24,158 nucleotides of DNA, taken from a virus. Below are positions 7,278 to 15,246 of the stretch, in pieces. The position numbers and the translations under genes are program-made. The first letter of the stretch is position 1. Each line of letters opens with the position of its first letter. The DNA is taken from positions 1 to 24,158 of the IMG/VR virus record IMGVR_UViG_3300043772_001894; one strand, 5' to 3'. The notes beneath the pieces are model-generated. The model did not search any database. It was not told the origin of the DNA and saw nothing but the letters and a program-made list of their open reading frames with translations.

Positions 7278-8678
7278 ATGGAAGTCACGAAGCAAGTAGA
7301 TGAGTTGCTCCAAGAGACTAAAGCTCTTGCTGAGCGCGTAGAAACCGCAGAGGGCCGCGTAAAGGAGCTCGAGGCTGAAAAGGCAAAGGCTTTTTCTGCT
7401 CCGGTTATTGGCGGACGCTCTGACAGCGTTGAAGGCCGCGCCATGGCAGCATTCGGTTGCAGCCACGCCAAGCAACTTTTGTCGGTTAACACGGCAGATG
7501 AAAAATTCCGCTACGTCCCAGAAGAACTAAAGTGTGCGGTTCGCAACCTGAAGGAAGCCGTAGACCTAGCTCGTTTCTCGGCACAGATCCTTTCCGGCAA
7601 CGTCGATGGTCGTGCTAAGGGCGGAGATGACTCCGAAAGCCTCGTCGCTGTTAAAAACATCTTTGACACAAATTATGCCAAAGAAGTTTTGATCCCGATG
7701 ACCAAGAGCTTTGGCTCGAGCGCTGGCACAGGCCTTGAGTGGATTCCGACAGCCATCAGCCAAAACTACATCGCTGAATATGAACTGCAAAGACTGGTCG
7801 AAGGAAACTTCCGCACCGTCTCCATGCCGACAAACCCATTTGTTTTGCCCGTACAAAAAGCCGTCACCAAGGCGCGCCTCGCGTCCGAAGGCTCCGCGGT
7901 AACCGATGCAAACTTCCAAACTGCCCAGCTTTCCATGACAGCTAAAAAGTTTGCCGAGTATTTCGTATTGCCAGAAGAACTAACCGAAGACTCAATCGTT
8001 GACATCATGGCGATGGCTCGTCAAGAAGTGATCTCCGCTCAGGCTCGCGCAATTGAAGCGGCTGTCATCAACGGCGCAACCGGCGCACATATCGACAGCG
8101 ACACGGCAGCTCTTGGTGCCACCGTAGCTGAAAAAGCATGGGACGGCCTTCGCAAGCTTGCTATTGCAAACTCTGCTAACGGCGGAACACTGGACTGCAA
8201 CACGATCAATGGTGGCGTCTTATCCGTCGCACACCTACGCAAGATGCGCGCACAGATGGGCAAGTTTGGCGTTAACCCTGCTGAACTCGTGCTCCTCGTC
8301 TCTCCATCCGGCTACAGCTCTTTGCTCGCTACTGGTGAAGTGTTGACCATGGAAAAGTATGGCCCCATGGCAACCATCAACACCGGAGCCCTGGGAACCA
8401 TCCTCGGCATGAAGATCGTCGTTAGCCAGTACATGCGCGATGACCTCAACGCAAGCGGTGTGTATGACGGCGCTGTGTCTTCCTACACAGGCCTTCTTTG
8501 CGTCAACAAGAGCCGCTTCTTCGTCGGTCAGCGTCGTCCGATCGTCGTTAAGGCACAGGCAGATCTTCCAAGCCAAGACCGCTTCTTGCTTGCAAGCTAT
8601 CAGCGCAAGTGCTTTGTCGGCCTTCCACAGTCGGCGGCTGAAAAGTCTGTCGTCTACGGCGTCAAGGCTGCCCTCTAA
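7278..8678 (+). CDS. Major capsid protein (HK97 fold)
   Basis: The 466-residue protein has the layout of an HK97-type capsid protein. An N-terminal coiled-coil delta-like segment (residues ~4-38) and a charged region to ~120 are probably removed by the upstream protease. The shell domain follows: IPMTKSFGSSAGTGLEWIPT at its N-arm, an E-loop/backbone-helix region around 165-215 (NFRTVSMPTNPFVLPV, ASEGSAVTD), the P-domain helices (VDIMAMARQEVISAQARAIEAAVING), and an A-domain end with GTILGMKIVVSQ and PIVVKAQADLPSQDRFLLASYQRKC split over two strands. It should form the icosahedral shell. A very strong AGGAGGA at 7268-7274 precedes ATG 7278, fitting high expression, and a terminator follows at 8706. 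Confidence 0.94.
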   Translation: MEVTKQVDELLQETKALAERVETAEGRVKELEAEKAKAFSAPVIGGRSDSVEGRAMAAFGCSHAKQLLSVNTADEKFRYVPEELKCAVRNLKEAVDLARFSAQILSGNVDGRAKGGDDSESLVAVKNIFDTNYAKEVLIPMTKSFGSSAGTGLEWIPTAISQNYIAEYELQRLVEGNFRTVSMPTNPFVLPVQKAVTKARLASEGSAVTDANFQTAQLSMTAKKFAEYFVLPEELTEDSIVDIMAMARQEVISAQARAIEAAVINGATGAHIDSDTAALGATVAEKAWDGLRKLAIANSANGGTLDCNTINGGVLSVAHLRKMRAQMGKFGVNPAELVLLVSPSGYSSLLATGEVLTMEKYGPMATINTGALGTILGMKIVVSQYMRDDLNASGVYDGAVSSYTGLLCVNKSRFFVGQRRPIVVKAQADLPSQDRFLLASYQRKCFVGLPQSAAEKSVVYGVKAAL

Positions 8679-8705
8679 GATTGGTGCTCACATACATGAA
8701 AATGG

Positions 8706-8737
8706 GGGGCGGGGTTTCGTTAGCCCCGCCTCTTTTC
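8706..8737 (+). terminator. Rho-independent terminator after the capsid gene
   Basis: GGGCGGGG-type arm at 8706-8714 pairs with CCCCGCC at 8724-8730 (7 G-C pairs, extendable), with a loop of about 9 bases, followed by TCTTTTC. It lies 27 bases after the capsid stop and only 17 bases before the next start, so genes downstream probably depend on readthrough. Confidence 0.85.
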
Positions 8738-8753
8738 ACTCCAGGGTTATGAC

Positions 8754-9200
8754 GTGACAACAAAAATTGCTCTCTACCAAACCCAAACCATCATGCCACT
8801 TGCCACGCGGGATGCCGGCGTGCATGAGGAGGGTGTGTATGCGGAGTGCGACACGATCATTATGACCGTGTTTGTTGCGGCGATTGATCCGGCAACGTCA
8901 CTGAAAATTGACATCAAGGAATCTATTGTCGGCGCTGACGAAGGCGAAGCCTACAGCCTTGGTGGAACCGGCGAGATCATCGAGGTTGGTTCAAAACGCT
9001 ACTCGATACGCGGGTTTCTCTGTCAGCCTGTTTTTAAAGTCACCGTCACCGGTGGCACCGTACGATATGGGATTGTGATTTCAGGAAAACAAAACATTCC
9101 AAGTGTGCCTAATAACACGGTCGACTTCTCGAAGATCTTTACCGACGTCGAAGGGCTCACCGTGCTTGTGGACGACAATGGAAACGTCATCTCGTCGTAA
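8754..9200 (+). CDS. Putative virion decoration protein, beta-rich
   Basis: GTG 8754 has AGGG (8743-8746) 7 bases before it. The 148-residue product looks almost all-beta: alternating hydrophobic stretches (TIIMTVFVAAID, SLKIDIKES, KRYSIRGFLCQPVFKVTV, TVRYGIVIS) separated by Gly/Asp turns. The C-terminal piece (NNTVDFSKIFTDVEGLTVLV, then DDNGNVISS) could be an extended tail. I do not recognise a family. Placed directly after the capsid terminator and before two fibre-like genes, a capsid decoration or fibre-base role is reasonable but inferred. The downstream gene begins 10 bases after its stop, so these are probably co-transcribed by readthrough from the capsid unit. Confidence 0.75.
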   Translation: MTTKIALYQTQTIMPLATRDAGVHEEGVYAECDTIIMTVFVAAIDPATSLKIDIKESIVGADEGEAYSLGGTGEIIEVGSKRYSIRGFLCQPVFKVTVTGGTVRYGIVISGKQNIPSVPNNTVDFSKIFTDVEGLTVLVDDNGNVISS

Positions 9201-9209
9201 GGAAGGATC

Positions 9210-9719
9210 ATGGCCAAGCACATTTATAGGGGTTCAGGAGCCCCAAACTTCGTTCCTGAAGACGTTGGACACCACTATGTCGACGTCTTAACAAAGGACG
9301 CCTACCTGAGCGTTGGCACAAACTCACCGGCAGACTGGGTGATTGCAGCGGGGTTTTCTGTTTCCAACGGCATCGTCATCAACACTATGGATGGCGACGA
9401 GACGACGCTTTCACCGAGTGTCGTTGCCGTAAAGTCTTACATTTTAAATCTCATCAACTCGGTTGTCGCAAACCAGATGGTGGTTGAATACAAAACATTA
9501 AACGATGATGAAATCGCAAATAGATCCATCACGTTAGAACACGCGCCGGCCAGCGAAATCGATGTAACCCTTGACCTCGTAGGCGGAGGAGCCCAGGTGC
9601 TAGGCGATGATTTCACCGTCACGGGTGATGTCATTTCTTGGGACGGCCTTCCACTTCAAGATATTTTATCCATCGGCGACAAACTGCGCGTTTCATATTC
9701 AAAAGCAAACACACTGTAA
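9210..9719 (+). CDS. Putative head-fibre or appendage protein
   Basis: The 169-residue protein opens with a YRGSGAPNFVPEDVGHHYVD segment followed by YLSVGTNSPADW. This Gly/Pro-rich plus aromatic pattern is seen in many phage fibre and appendage proteins (family recollection, not a search). Residues ~68-90 are a hydrophobic helix. Residues 93-165 form a beta module with GDDFTVTGDVISWDG and IGDKLRVSYS that matches, by eye, residues 1029-1104 of the next gene's giant fibre. AAGGAAGGATC before ATG 9210 gives a good ribosome site. It probably works together with the fibre it precedes, for example as an adaptor or a smaller homologous fibre; exact placement on the virion is not shown. Confidence 0.75.
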   Translation: MAKHIYRGSGAPNFVPEDVGHHYVDVLTKDAYLSVGTNSPADWVIAAGFSVSNGIVINTMDGDETTLSPSVVAVKSYILNLINSVVANQMVVEYKTLNDDEIANRSITLEHAPASEIDVTLDLVGGGAQVLGDDFTVTGDVISWDGLPLQDILSIGDKLRVSYSKANTL

Positions 9720-9733
9720 GGAGATGGTAAGCT

Positions 9734-12700
9734 ATGGCGTTAATTAAAGGCCGCTTTATCGAGGACTCGTCCGTCGATGGCGCAAAAGTAAAACTGAAAA
9801 ATCAACAACCACTTAAAGGAAAAAAATCAGACGGTTCCGACAAAGACATCCTCCAGATTTCGTCTGACGGAAAAATCCAGTTTTTAGACCTACCCGTTGT
9901 TAGCGCTGACCCTGTTTCTGCCGACGAAGTTGGCCGCAAGGGTTACGTTGACGCCCAGGCGCAAAGCGCAAAAGACTATGCCGACGGCAAAGTTGCGCAA
10001 GAGGCCGCAGACCGTGCCGCAGCCGACGCCGAAATCGATGCGCGTATTGACACGCTCGAAGCGGACGCCGTCACCAAGGCCTACGTCGACACAAAGGACG
10101 CCGAGGGTAAAGCCTACGCAGACCAAAAAATTGCTGACCTCGTAAACTCCGCACCGTCAACGCTTGACACGCTTAAAGAGCTTGCCGATGCCATTGCGGC
10201 AGGCGAGACCGCATCCCAAGGCCTGTTGACTCTGATCGGTCAAACAGACGCCAAAGTTGACGCCGAGATTTTAAATCGCCAAAGCGCAGACCAAGTCCTT
10301 GACGACAAGGTTGACCAAGAGATTGCAGACCGCCAAGCGGCTGACGCAGCTCTTGACCTTCGACTGGACGTCCTGGAAGCCGACCCCGTCACAAAGTCTT
10401 ATGTCGACCAAAAAGACGCAGACCTTGCGGCACGCGTCAGCGCCATGGAAGCCTACGACAAAGAAACCGTCTACGTTGACTCCGTTAACGGTGTCGACGA
10501 AGCTGGTCGTGGGACAATGCTACGTCCATTCAAAACCATTAACTTTGCCTACGGACAGGTCCAAAGCGCTGCGACTGACCTGACAAAGTGGGCATCCGAA
10601 AAACTGATCTTGAGCCTGGCCGCCGGTAACTACTCGGAAGAGGTAGTCATCGGATTTAAACGCGCTAGGGTCGCGGTCGTTGGTGACGGTGTATTTATCA
10701 GCGGCGGCTTGACCGTAAAAATGCTGAAGGAAGACACCCCGACCATTACCGCTGGCGGTCTACCGTCTCCATGGACTGGCGACAACGTCAGGGCCACGTT
10801 TGAAATGGTGGGCACTGGCGGCGGCATGGAAGGCGGCTACGTCTCCAAAAACATTATCGTCAATGGCCAAGTGAAGCTATTGTCCGAGTCTTGGGCAAAC
10901 GCATCGAGCTGGCAGTTTGGCGGCGCTCTGAGCCACTATGTCTTTATGTCCAACGTGCAGCTTCGTGCCGGCTTGATCTCCGTTCACGACTCGAAGTCCT
11001 TTACGGGAACGGTCGGTCCGAACATCACGGCAGAGATTGACTCGTCTTCGATCGAGGGCGGCTACTTTGGTGCACAGCCTTTGACGGCTGGCGCTAATAT
11101 GCTGACCGCGACAAACCACCAGTTCAACATCAAAGCCCACAACTCTCAGTTGAAATCTACGATTGGTCCGCGAGCAGTCATCCTCGAGATCGACGGCTGT
11201 CGCGTGATGAACATTGACCGCACGATGGGCGGTGCCGTGGCTGGTTCGCAAGACGCTGCCGGTGTTACCGCGCAAGACTCGTCGAGCTACTCTGGGATAG
11301 TTAACTCGCCATTCGCTGGAACGGTTTACAAGCTTGGTCGCACGTCCACGGCTGGAAACGTCACCTTTAGAATGGATGCCAATTCATACGCATCCTTAAA
11401 AGGCAAGACCATCGACGCCGGCGCTTCTACTTTGCTTTATAACTTAATTGATAAAGCATCAGCGGTTGCTGTCCAATTGTCGGCAACAAACTACGTCGCC
11501 TCTGAGGCAACGGTTGAATCTCATTTAAGTGGTATCCACAGCGCTTTAGCAACCAAGGCAAATGCGTCGGACGTCACCGCGTCCATCAATGCCGAGCAAA
11601 CAGCGCGTCAAGCCGCGGACTCAGCAGAGGCCTCAGCACGTCAAGCGGCCGATACGGCACTTGATGCACGACTGACCGTTTTGGAAGCTGATCCAACGAC
11701 CAAGACCTACGTGGACGGCAAGTTTAACGACGCAAAAACCTACACGGATGCAGGAGTTGCAGAAGCAAAAGGATACGCTGACCAAAAGGTTGCGGCCCTC
11801 GTTAATGGCGCCCCTGAAATGCTCGACACACTTAAGGAGCTGGCGGACGCGTTGCAAGCGCAAAGCGGAGACCTATCGTCTAGCATCTTAAGCCAAGTTG
11901 GAGCCGTTGATCAGCGTCTAACCAACGAAATTGCAGACCGTGTTTCCGGTGACCAGGCTCTACGCACCGACCTGAATGCAGAAATATCCGCTCGCGAATC
12001 AGCAGATCTTGAGTTCTTAAAACTTGACGGAAGTCGACCCATGGGCGCACAGCTCGACATGGGTGGTCACGACATCAAAAACGCCAGCGGCGTCATGATT
12101 GGCTACAATGCTGCACCAGCTGAAAAGCTGCACATTGTTGATGGAAATCAATTGATCGAAGGCAGCGGAGAGACGTCCATCGTTATGAAGCGTGCCGGAC
12201 TTGTTGGCACCGCGCTTGATCCTATCTTCAAACTTGGTCGCATCGTCGCGGGCGGCATTCTAAAGCCTGTTTATCGCATTCTCTACCAAGACGCAGAACA
12301 AGGTGAAAGATCGGTATTTGAAGTTGAGTCAACGGGTACGGTTGCATCGGTATCTGACGGAACACGTCGAAGTCATTTTGAAGCCTACGTCAACAACGGT
12401 GACACTGAGCCAGTATTTAGATTGAACAGCCACCCAGACATGGGCCTTGAGCTTGGCGCTGGTGGAACGACTCCCGTTGATGTCGCACTCCGTAGAAACG
12501 GCGCACAGTCAGCAAAACTTGAAATTGGCGGTGACGCCAAGACCATTTGGTATGCCGACAATGTCGTCATTCAAGGTGGTGCAGGACTTGTAATGAGCGG
12601 TCAACGTGTCAAGGACGTTGGAGCACCTTCTCAAGATACAGATGCAGCTACCAAGGCTTATGTTGACGGATTGGCGACAAGCGAAGCGGCTGCTCGTCAG

Positions 12701-13765
12701 TCTGCTGATGCTGGCTTGCAGACAGCGATTGACGCCGAAGCAGCACGCGCTCTTGCCGCTGAAACAGCGCTCGACGCTCGCATCGACACGATCGAGGCAC
12801 ACCCGATCTACGGCAAAAAAGAGCTTAAGACCCTAGCGTCTGGAGATCTTTCTTACGTTGATTGTGCGGTTGAAGCGTTGGCCGACACGATGATCGTCTC
12901 TGTTTCCGGCGTGATGCATTATGAAGGCGACAGCTACTCTGTGAGTGTTGTCGACGGAAAAACACGCATCACATGGGTTGGAGATCTCGCATCCGGTGGA
13001 GCTGCTGCTTTAACCGCTGGCGACCGGGTTCTCTTGCAATACCTTACGCACGCGCCGTCTAGTGGCGGCGGCGGCGGTGGTGAGGTTCCAGTAGCACCAG
13101 TTGTTCAGAGTGTAACGGTATTGCCACAGTCTGAATTGTACTCGGCTGTGCAAGTTGCATGGACAGGTACAGCAACCAATTACAATATTTTAAAATATGG
13201 TGGACCTGAATTTGGTTGGGAACTTTGCGCTGGTGGGCCTTTGTCTTCTTCTTCTCCGGCAACAATCACTGATCTTCCAAGACCACAATCTTGGGAGCCT
13301 GATGAAAATGCTAACTTCAGAATGATTTTAGACAACAACGTAGAAGGTGTTCCTCACTTGTCACAAGCTTTTGATTTTAGCTTACCTAAGCGAGCAAGTG
13401 GTGGTGATCCAGAAGCAGAAATTCCGGCGTCTGGACAAGTTATTTCAGGTCTGAACGTTGAGAACAACGGGATAACATTCACAAATGTTGAATTTATTAA
13501 GTTGTTTTTCCCGGGAACTACAGATGAAATCACTCAATCGTCAAAAGTAAGAATTTCTTACACAAGCCCTGTACCTCTTGAAAACATGTATCTTGAATTC
13601 TTTATTAATGGCCAATGGACGGAAACATACAATCAAGGGCGTCCAGACGGTCTAACATCTAGCCCGATGACAGCAAATATCACAAGGGGATACAGCTATC
13701 GTCTTAAGCTTAAGAATTCGTCCGGTGTCGAAAGTGGCGTTTTAGAATTTAATGTTGGCTACTAA
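9734..13765 (+). CDS. Giant phage fibre protein (beta-helix, coiled-coil and collar modules)
   Basis: In 1343 residues these parts follow each other: an N-terminal tail-fibre-like anchor (1-65); a coiled-coil/collar module (66-240) with VTKAYVD, APSTLDTLKELADAI and VTKSYVD; a beta-helix-like region (243-~570) opened by VYVDSVNGVDE and RPFKTINFAY, a pectin-lyase-like start; a second module (~590-760) with TTKTYVD and APEMLDTLKELADAL; a classic fibre motif GSRPMGAQLDMGGHDIKNA (766-784); DAATKAYVDG (970-979); a beta module (1029-1104); a six-glycine linker (1111-1116); and a C-terminal beta-sandwich-like region. It should trimerise and carry host or surface binding at its C-terminus. The gene lies inside the head module, so it may be a head fibre rather than a tail fibre. 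AGGAGATGG precedes ATG 9734. Confidence 0.88.
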   Translation: MALIKGRFIEDSSVDGAKVKLKNQQPLKGKKSDGSDKDILQISSDGKIQFLDLPVVSADPVSADEVGRKGYVDAQAQSAKDYADGKVAQEAADRAAADAEIDARIDTLEADAVTKAYVDTKDAEGKAYADQKIADLVNSAPSTLDTLKELADAIAAGETASQGLLTLIGQTDAKVDAEILNRQSADQVLDDKVDQEIADRQAADAALDLRLDVLEADPVTKSYVDQKDADLAARVSAMEAYDKETVYVDSVNGVDEAGRGTMLRPFKTINFAYGQVQSAATDLTKWASEKLILSLAAGNYSEEVVIGFKRARVAVVGDGVFISGGLTVKMLKEDTPTITAGGLPSPWTGDNVRATFEMVGTGGGMEGGYVSKNIIVNGQVKLLSESWANASSWQFGGALSHYVFMSNVQLRAGLISVHDSKSFTGTVGPNITAEIDSSSIEGGYFGAQPLTAGANMLTATNHQFNIKAHNSQLKSTIGPRAVILEIDGCRVMNIDRTMGGAVAGSQDAAGVTAQDSSSYSGIVNSPFAGTVYKLGRTSTAGNVTFRMDANSYASLKGKTIDAGASTLLYNLIDKASAVAVQLSATNYVASEATVESHLSGIHSALATKANASDVTASINAEQTARQAADSAEASARQAADTALDARLTVLEADPTTKTYVDGKFNDAKTYTDAGVAEAKGYADQKVAALVNGAPEMLDTLKELADALQAQSGDLSSSILSQVGAVDQRLTNEIADRVSGDQALRTDLNAEISARESADLEFLKLDGSRPMGAQLDMGGHDIKNASGVMIGYNAAPAEKLHIVDGNQLIEGSGETSIVMKRAGLVGTALDPIFKLGRIVAGGILKPVYRILYQDAEQGERSVFEVESTGTVASVSDGTRRSHFEAYVNNGDTEPVFRLNSHPDMGLELGAGGTTPVDVALRRNGAQSAKLEIGGDAKTIWYADNVVIQGGAGLVMSGQRVKDVGAPSQDTDAATKAYVDGLATSEAAARQSADAGLQTAIDAEAARALAAETALDARIDTIEAHPIYGKKELKTLASGDLSYVDCAVEALADTMIVSVSGVMHYEGDSYSVSVVDGKTRITWVGDLASGGAAALTAGDRVLLQYLTHAPSSGGGGGGEVPVAPVVQSVTVLPQSELYSAVQVAWTGTATNYNILKYGGPEFGWELCAGGPLSSSSPATITDLPRPQSWEPDENANFRMILDNNVEGVPHLSQAFDFSLPKRASGGDPEAEIPASGQVISGLNVENNGITFTNVEFIKLFFPGTTDEITQSSKVRISYTSPVPLENMYLEFFINGQWTETYNQGRPDGLTSSPMTANITRGYSYRLKLKNSSGVESGVLEFNVGY
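10067..10195 (+). repeat. Coiled-coil/collar module, copy 1
   Basis: Encodes residues 112-154 of the fibre, including VTKAYVD, KAYADQKIADLVN and APSTLDTLKELADAI. It is matched by copy 2 at 11693-11854. The protein match is strong but the DNA has diverged at many third positions, so the duplication looks old. Confidence 0.75.
11693..11854 (+). repeat. Coiled-coil/collar module, copy 2
   Basis: Encodes residues 654-707 of the fibre, including TTKTYVD, KGYADQKVAALVN and APEMLDTLKELADAL. Compared with copy 1 it has about 11 extra residues between YVD and YADQK, which would lengthen the coiled coil. Confidence 0.75.
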
Positions 13766-13787
13766 CATTAAAGACGGTTTCATCATG

Positions 13788-13808
13788 GCCCCCGAAAGGG
13801 GGCTTTTC
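13788..13808 (+). terminator. Rho-independent terminator after the fibre gene
   Basis: GCCCCC (13788-13793) and GGGGGC (13798-13803) enclose the stable tetraloop GAAA, followed by TTTT. It lies 22 bases after the fibre stop. The rest of the 167-base gap to the next gene holds no open frame I trust; it contains the leader of the 73-codon gene. Confidence 0.9.
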
Positions 13809-13891
13809 CATTTACCCACCAAACGAAAAGACCTTGAAATCAGCCTCCCCGTGGTGAAACATACCTCATAGAGAATCTCCAATTCACTTGG

Positions 13892-13908
13892 TCGCTCAGG
13901 ACGAGCGA
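13892..13908 (+). promoter_or_regulatory. Leader hairpin with AGGAC loop
   Basis: TCGCTC (13892-13897) pairs perfectly with GAGCGA (13903-13908) around the loop AGGAC. It ends 8 bases before the ribosome site AGGGAGGA of the 73-codon gene at 13933. The 9-base string TCAGGACGA recurs in the leader hairpin of the tail-tube gene. Confidence 0.6.
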
Positions 13909-13932
13909 ACTGTTTCAGGGAGGAAACACCAA

Positions 13933-14154
13933 ATGAAAGTTAAGTTTGCAAAGCCTACATTTCCGGGCCAAGACCACGTCATCGTTCAGGTTGAGCACGG
14001 CGCCGAAAACGACCAGCTTTACACCAAGCACGTTAAAGTAGGTGAAATCATCACGCTCGACGACGACCTGGGCTATAAGGTCCTAAGCCAATACCGCGGC
14101 CTTTTTGAGATGGTTCAAGAAGACAAGTCGGTCAAAGAACTTTCAAAAAAATAA
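13933..14154 (+). CDS. Small hypothetical protein at the head-neck junction
   Basis: ATG 13933 is chosen because AGGGAGGA (13917-13924) sits 8 bases before it; a longer frame from 13888 lacks a ribosome site and would run through the leader hairpin. The 73-residue product has an N-terminal beta part (MKVKFAKPTF, HVIVQVEHG), a VGEIITLDDDLGYKVLSQY segment and a charged C-terminal tail. The pattern of a short strand protein with a VGEII.LDD turn resembles small proteins often found between capsid and connector genes, but I cannot name a family. It follows a terminator and has its own leader and a strong ribosome site, suggesting substantial expression. Confidence 0.75.
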   Translation: MKVKFAKPTFPGQDHVIVQVEHGAENDQLYTKHVKVGEIITLDDDLGYKVLSQYRGLFEMVQEDKSVKELSKK

Positions 14155-14167
14155 AAGGTGGTAGGCC

Positions 14168-14767
14168 GTGGCCTTAAACGCTAATGCCTTGACGACGGTT
14201 GCCGTTGCCAAGGATCACTTGGGTATACCGGCGGCTGACGCAACGCAGGATGGGCGCATTGAGCGCTTTATCAACGTGGCCTCAGACCGTGTTTCCAATT
14301 ACACGGAGCGCCAACTGGTGGCAGCCGACACGGTGGACATCCTCCACGGCGGCATGACCAACATGCTGATGCTGCGCGAGTGGCCTTTAAACGCGGTTTC
14401 CGAGATGGCCATTGATAGTGACGGCATTTTTGGACCTGAGACGGTGGTTGACCCGTCTGATTACCGGATCATCGACGAGGGGACATTGCTCTATGACGGC
14501 GTCCTCCCTTACGGGTACGGCAACATCAAAGTAACCTATAACGCCGGCTATCAAACAATACCGTCTGACATTGAGATGGCCTGTTTGTTGTTTGTCGAGT
14601 GGCTTTACCGCTTCCGCAACACGGGCAGCATTGGTCGCTCGGGCATGTCCAAAGGTGACGAGTCGACCACCATTTTGCAAGATATTCCCCCGATCATTAA
14701 GTCACTGCTAGACCCATTTCGGCGCACGGAGTTTTCGGTCCCAGACCGTCCGGCAAGGAACGTGTAA
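14168..14767 (+). CDS. Head-tail connector (adaptor) protein, HK97 gp6-like
   Basis: GTG 14168 follows AAAGGTGG. The 199-residue protein has the usual features of the head-tail connector (gp6/gp15-like) family: an N-terminal helical part (VAVAKDHLGIP, DGRIERFINVASDRVSNYTERQL), a strand segment around a YRIIDEGTLLY turn, then GYGNIKVTYNAGYQTIPSDIE, typical of this family just before the last long helix, MACLLFVEWLYRF. It should form a ring that docks under the portal and prolongs the DNA channel. Its place, directly before head-closure and tail-terminator genes, fits. The C-terminal helix DIPPIIKSLLDPFRR is also typical. Confidence 0.85.
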   Translation: MALNANALTTVAVAKDHLGIPAADATQDGRIERFINVASDRVSNYTERQLVAADTVDILHGGMTNMLMLREWPLNAVSEMAIDSDGIFGPETVVDPSDYRIIDEGTLLYDGVLPYGYGNIKVTYNAGYQTIPSDIEMACLLFVEWLYRFRNTGSIGRSGMSKGDESTTILQDIPPIIKSLLDPFRRTEFSVPDRPARNV

Positions 14768-14769
14768 CC

Positions 14770-15246
14770 ATGGCCGGCCCCCGCTCACTCGAAGACATCA
14801 AGCGCATTCAAAAGCGTTTAGGCGACATGTGGCGCGGGTGGAAGCCGGGCAGCCCCGAGACAAAAAAAGCGTTTTACTTAATTGGTGAGCGTCTGAAAAC
14901 CGAGGCCAAACTATTGGCGCGAGCAAACCGGATTGTCAACACGGGCCGCCTGATTAATACCATCTCCTATGTCCCAAATGACACGGGAACCCCAGGCATC
15001 ATTTTCGGCGTTTTTGGCACGCCCTACGCAAGGTTTCACGAGTACGGCGCCGCATGGACCGAGGCCAATCGCCGGGCCATGTTTTATTTCATGCGCAAAA
15101 CCGGTCAAAAACCAAGGCCGTCCAAAGGTGTGGTCCGCGGTGGGCGCATCACGCCAAGGCCTTTTATGTGGCCAACGGTGACAAAAAACCGGGACTACAT
15201 CATCGACCAAATTAGGTTGATTGGCATGGGGGGCGACAAAAAATGA
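14770..15246 (+). CDS. Head-closure or tail-completion protein (HK97 gp10 / Mu gpG-like)
   Basis: The 158-residue protein has a helical N-terminus (LEDIKRIQKRLGDM), a second helix (KKAFYLIGERLKTEAKLLA), then the family pattern NTGRLINTISY, FGVFGTPYARFHEYGA and RITPRPFMWPTV, which is characteristic of HK97 gp10-like and Mu virion morphogenesis proteins. These act in the neck, linking the connector to the tail. AAGGAA at 14755-14760 serves ATG 14770. The end overlaps the next start by 4 bases (ATGA at 15243-15246), suggesting coupled translation with the tail terminator. Confidence 0.82.
   Translation: MAGPRSLEDIKRIQKRLGDMWRGWKPGSPETKKAFYLIGERLKTEAKLLARANRIVNTGRLINTISYVPNDTGTPGIIFGVFGTPYARFHEYGAAWTEANRRAMFYFMRKTGQKPRPSKGVVRGGRITPRPFMWPTVTKNRDYIIDQIRLIGMGGDKK

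Noticed and set aside
8440-8757. 105-codon + strand frame across the capsid end
   Set aside because: It overlaps the capsid gene out of frame and runs through the terminator hairpin; no ribosome site.
9734-13765. Internal repeats of the fibre as a possible CRISPR-like or satellite array
   Set aside because: The repeats are protein-level modules with diverged DNA and irregular spacing in an intact frame.
13834-13866. Promoter-like TTGAAA with CATACC ahead of the 73-codon gene
   Set aside because: Spacing is 20 bases and the -10 match is poor, so I do not call it.
13888-13932. Longer start for the 73-codon gene at TTG 13888
   Set aside because: No ribosome site precedes it and the extra codons are the leader hairpin and the ribosome site of ATG 13933.
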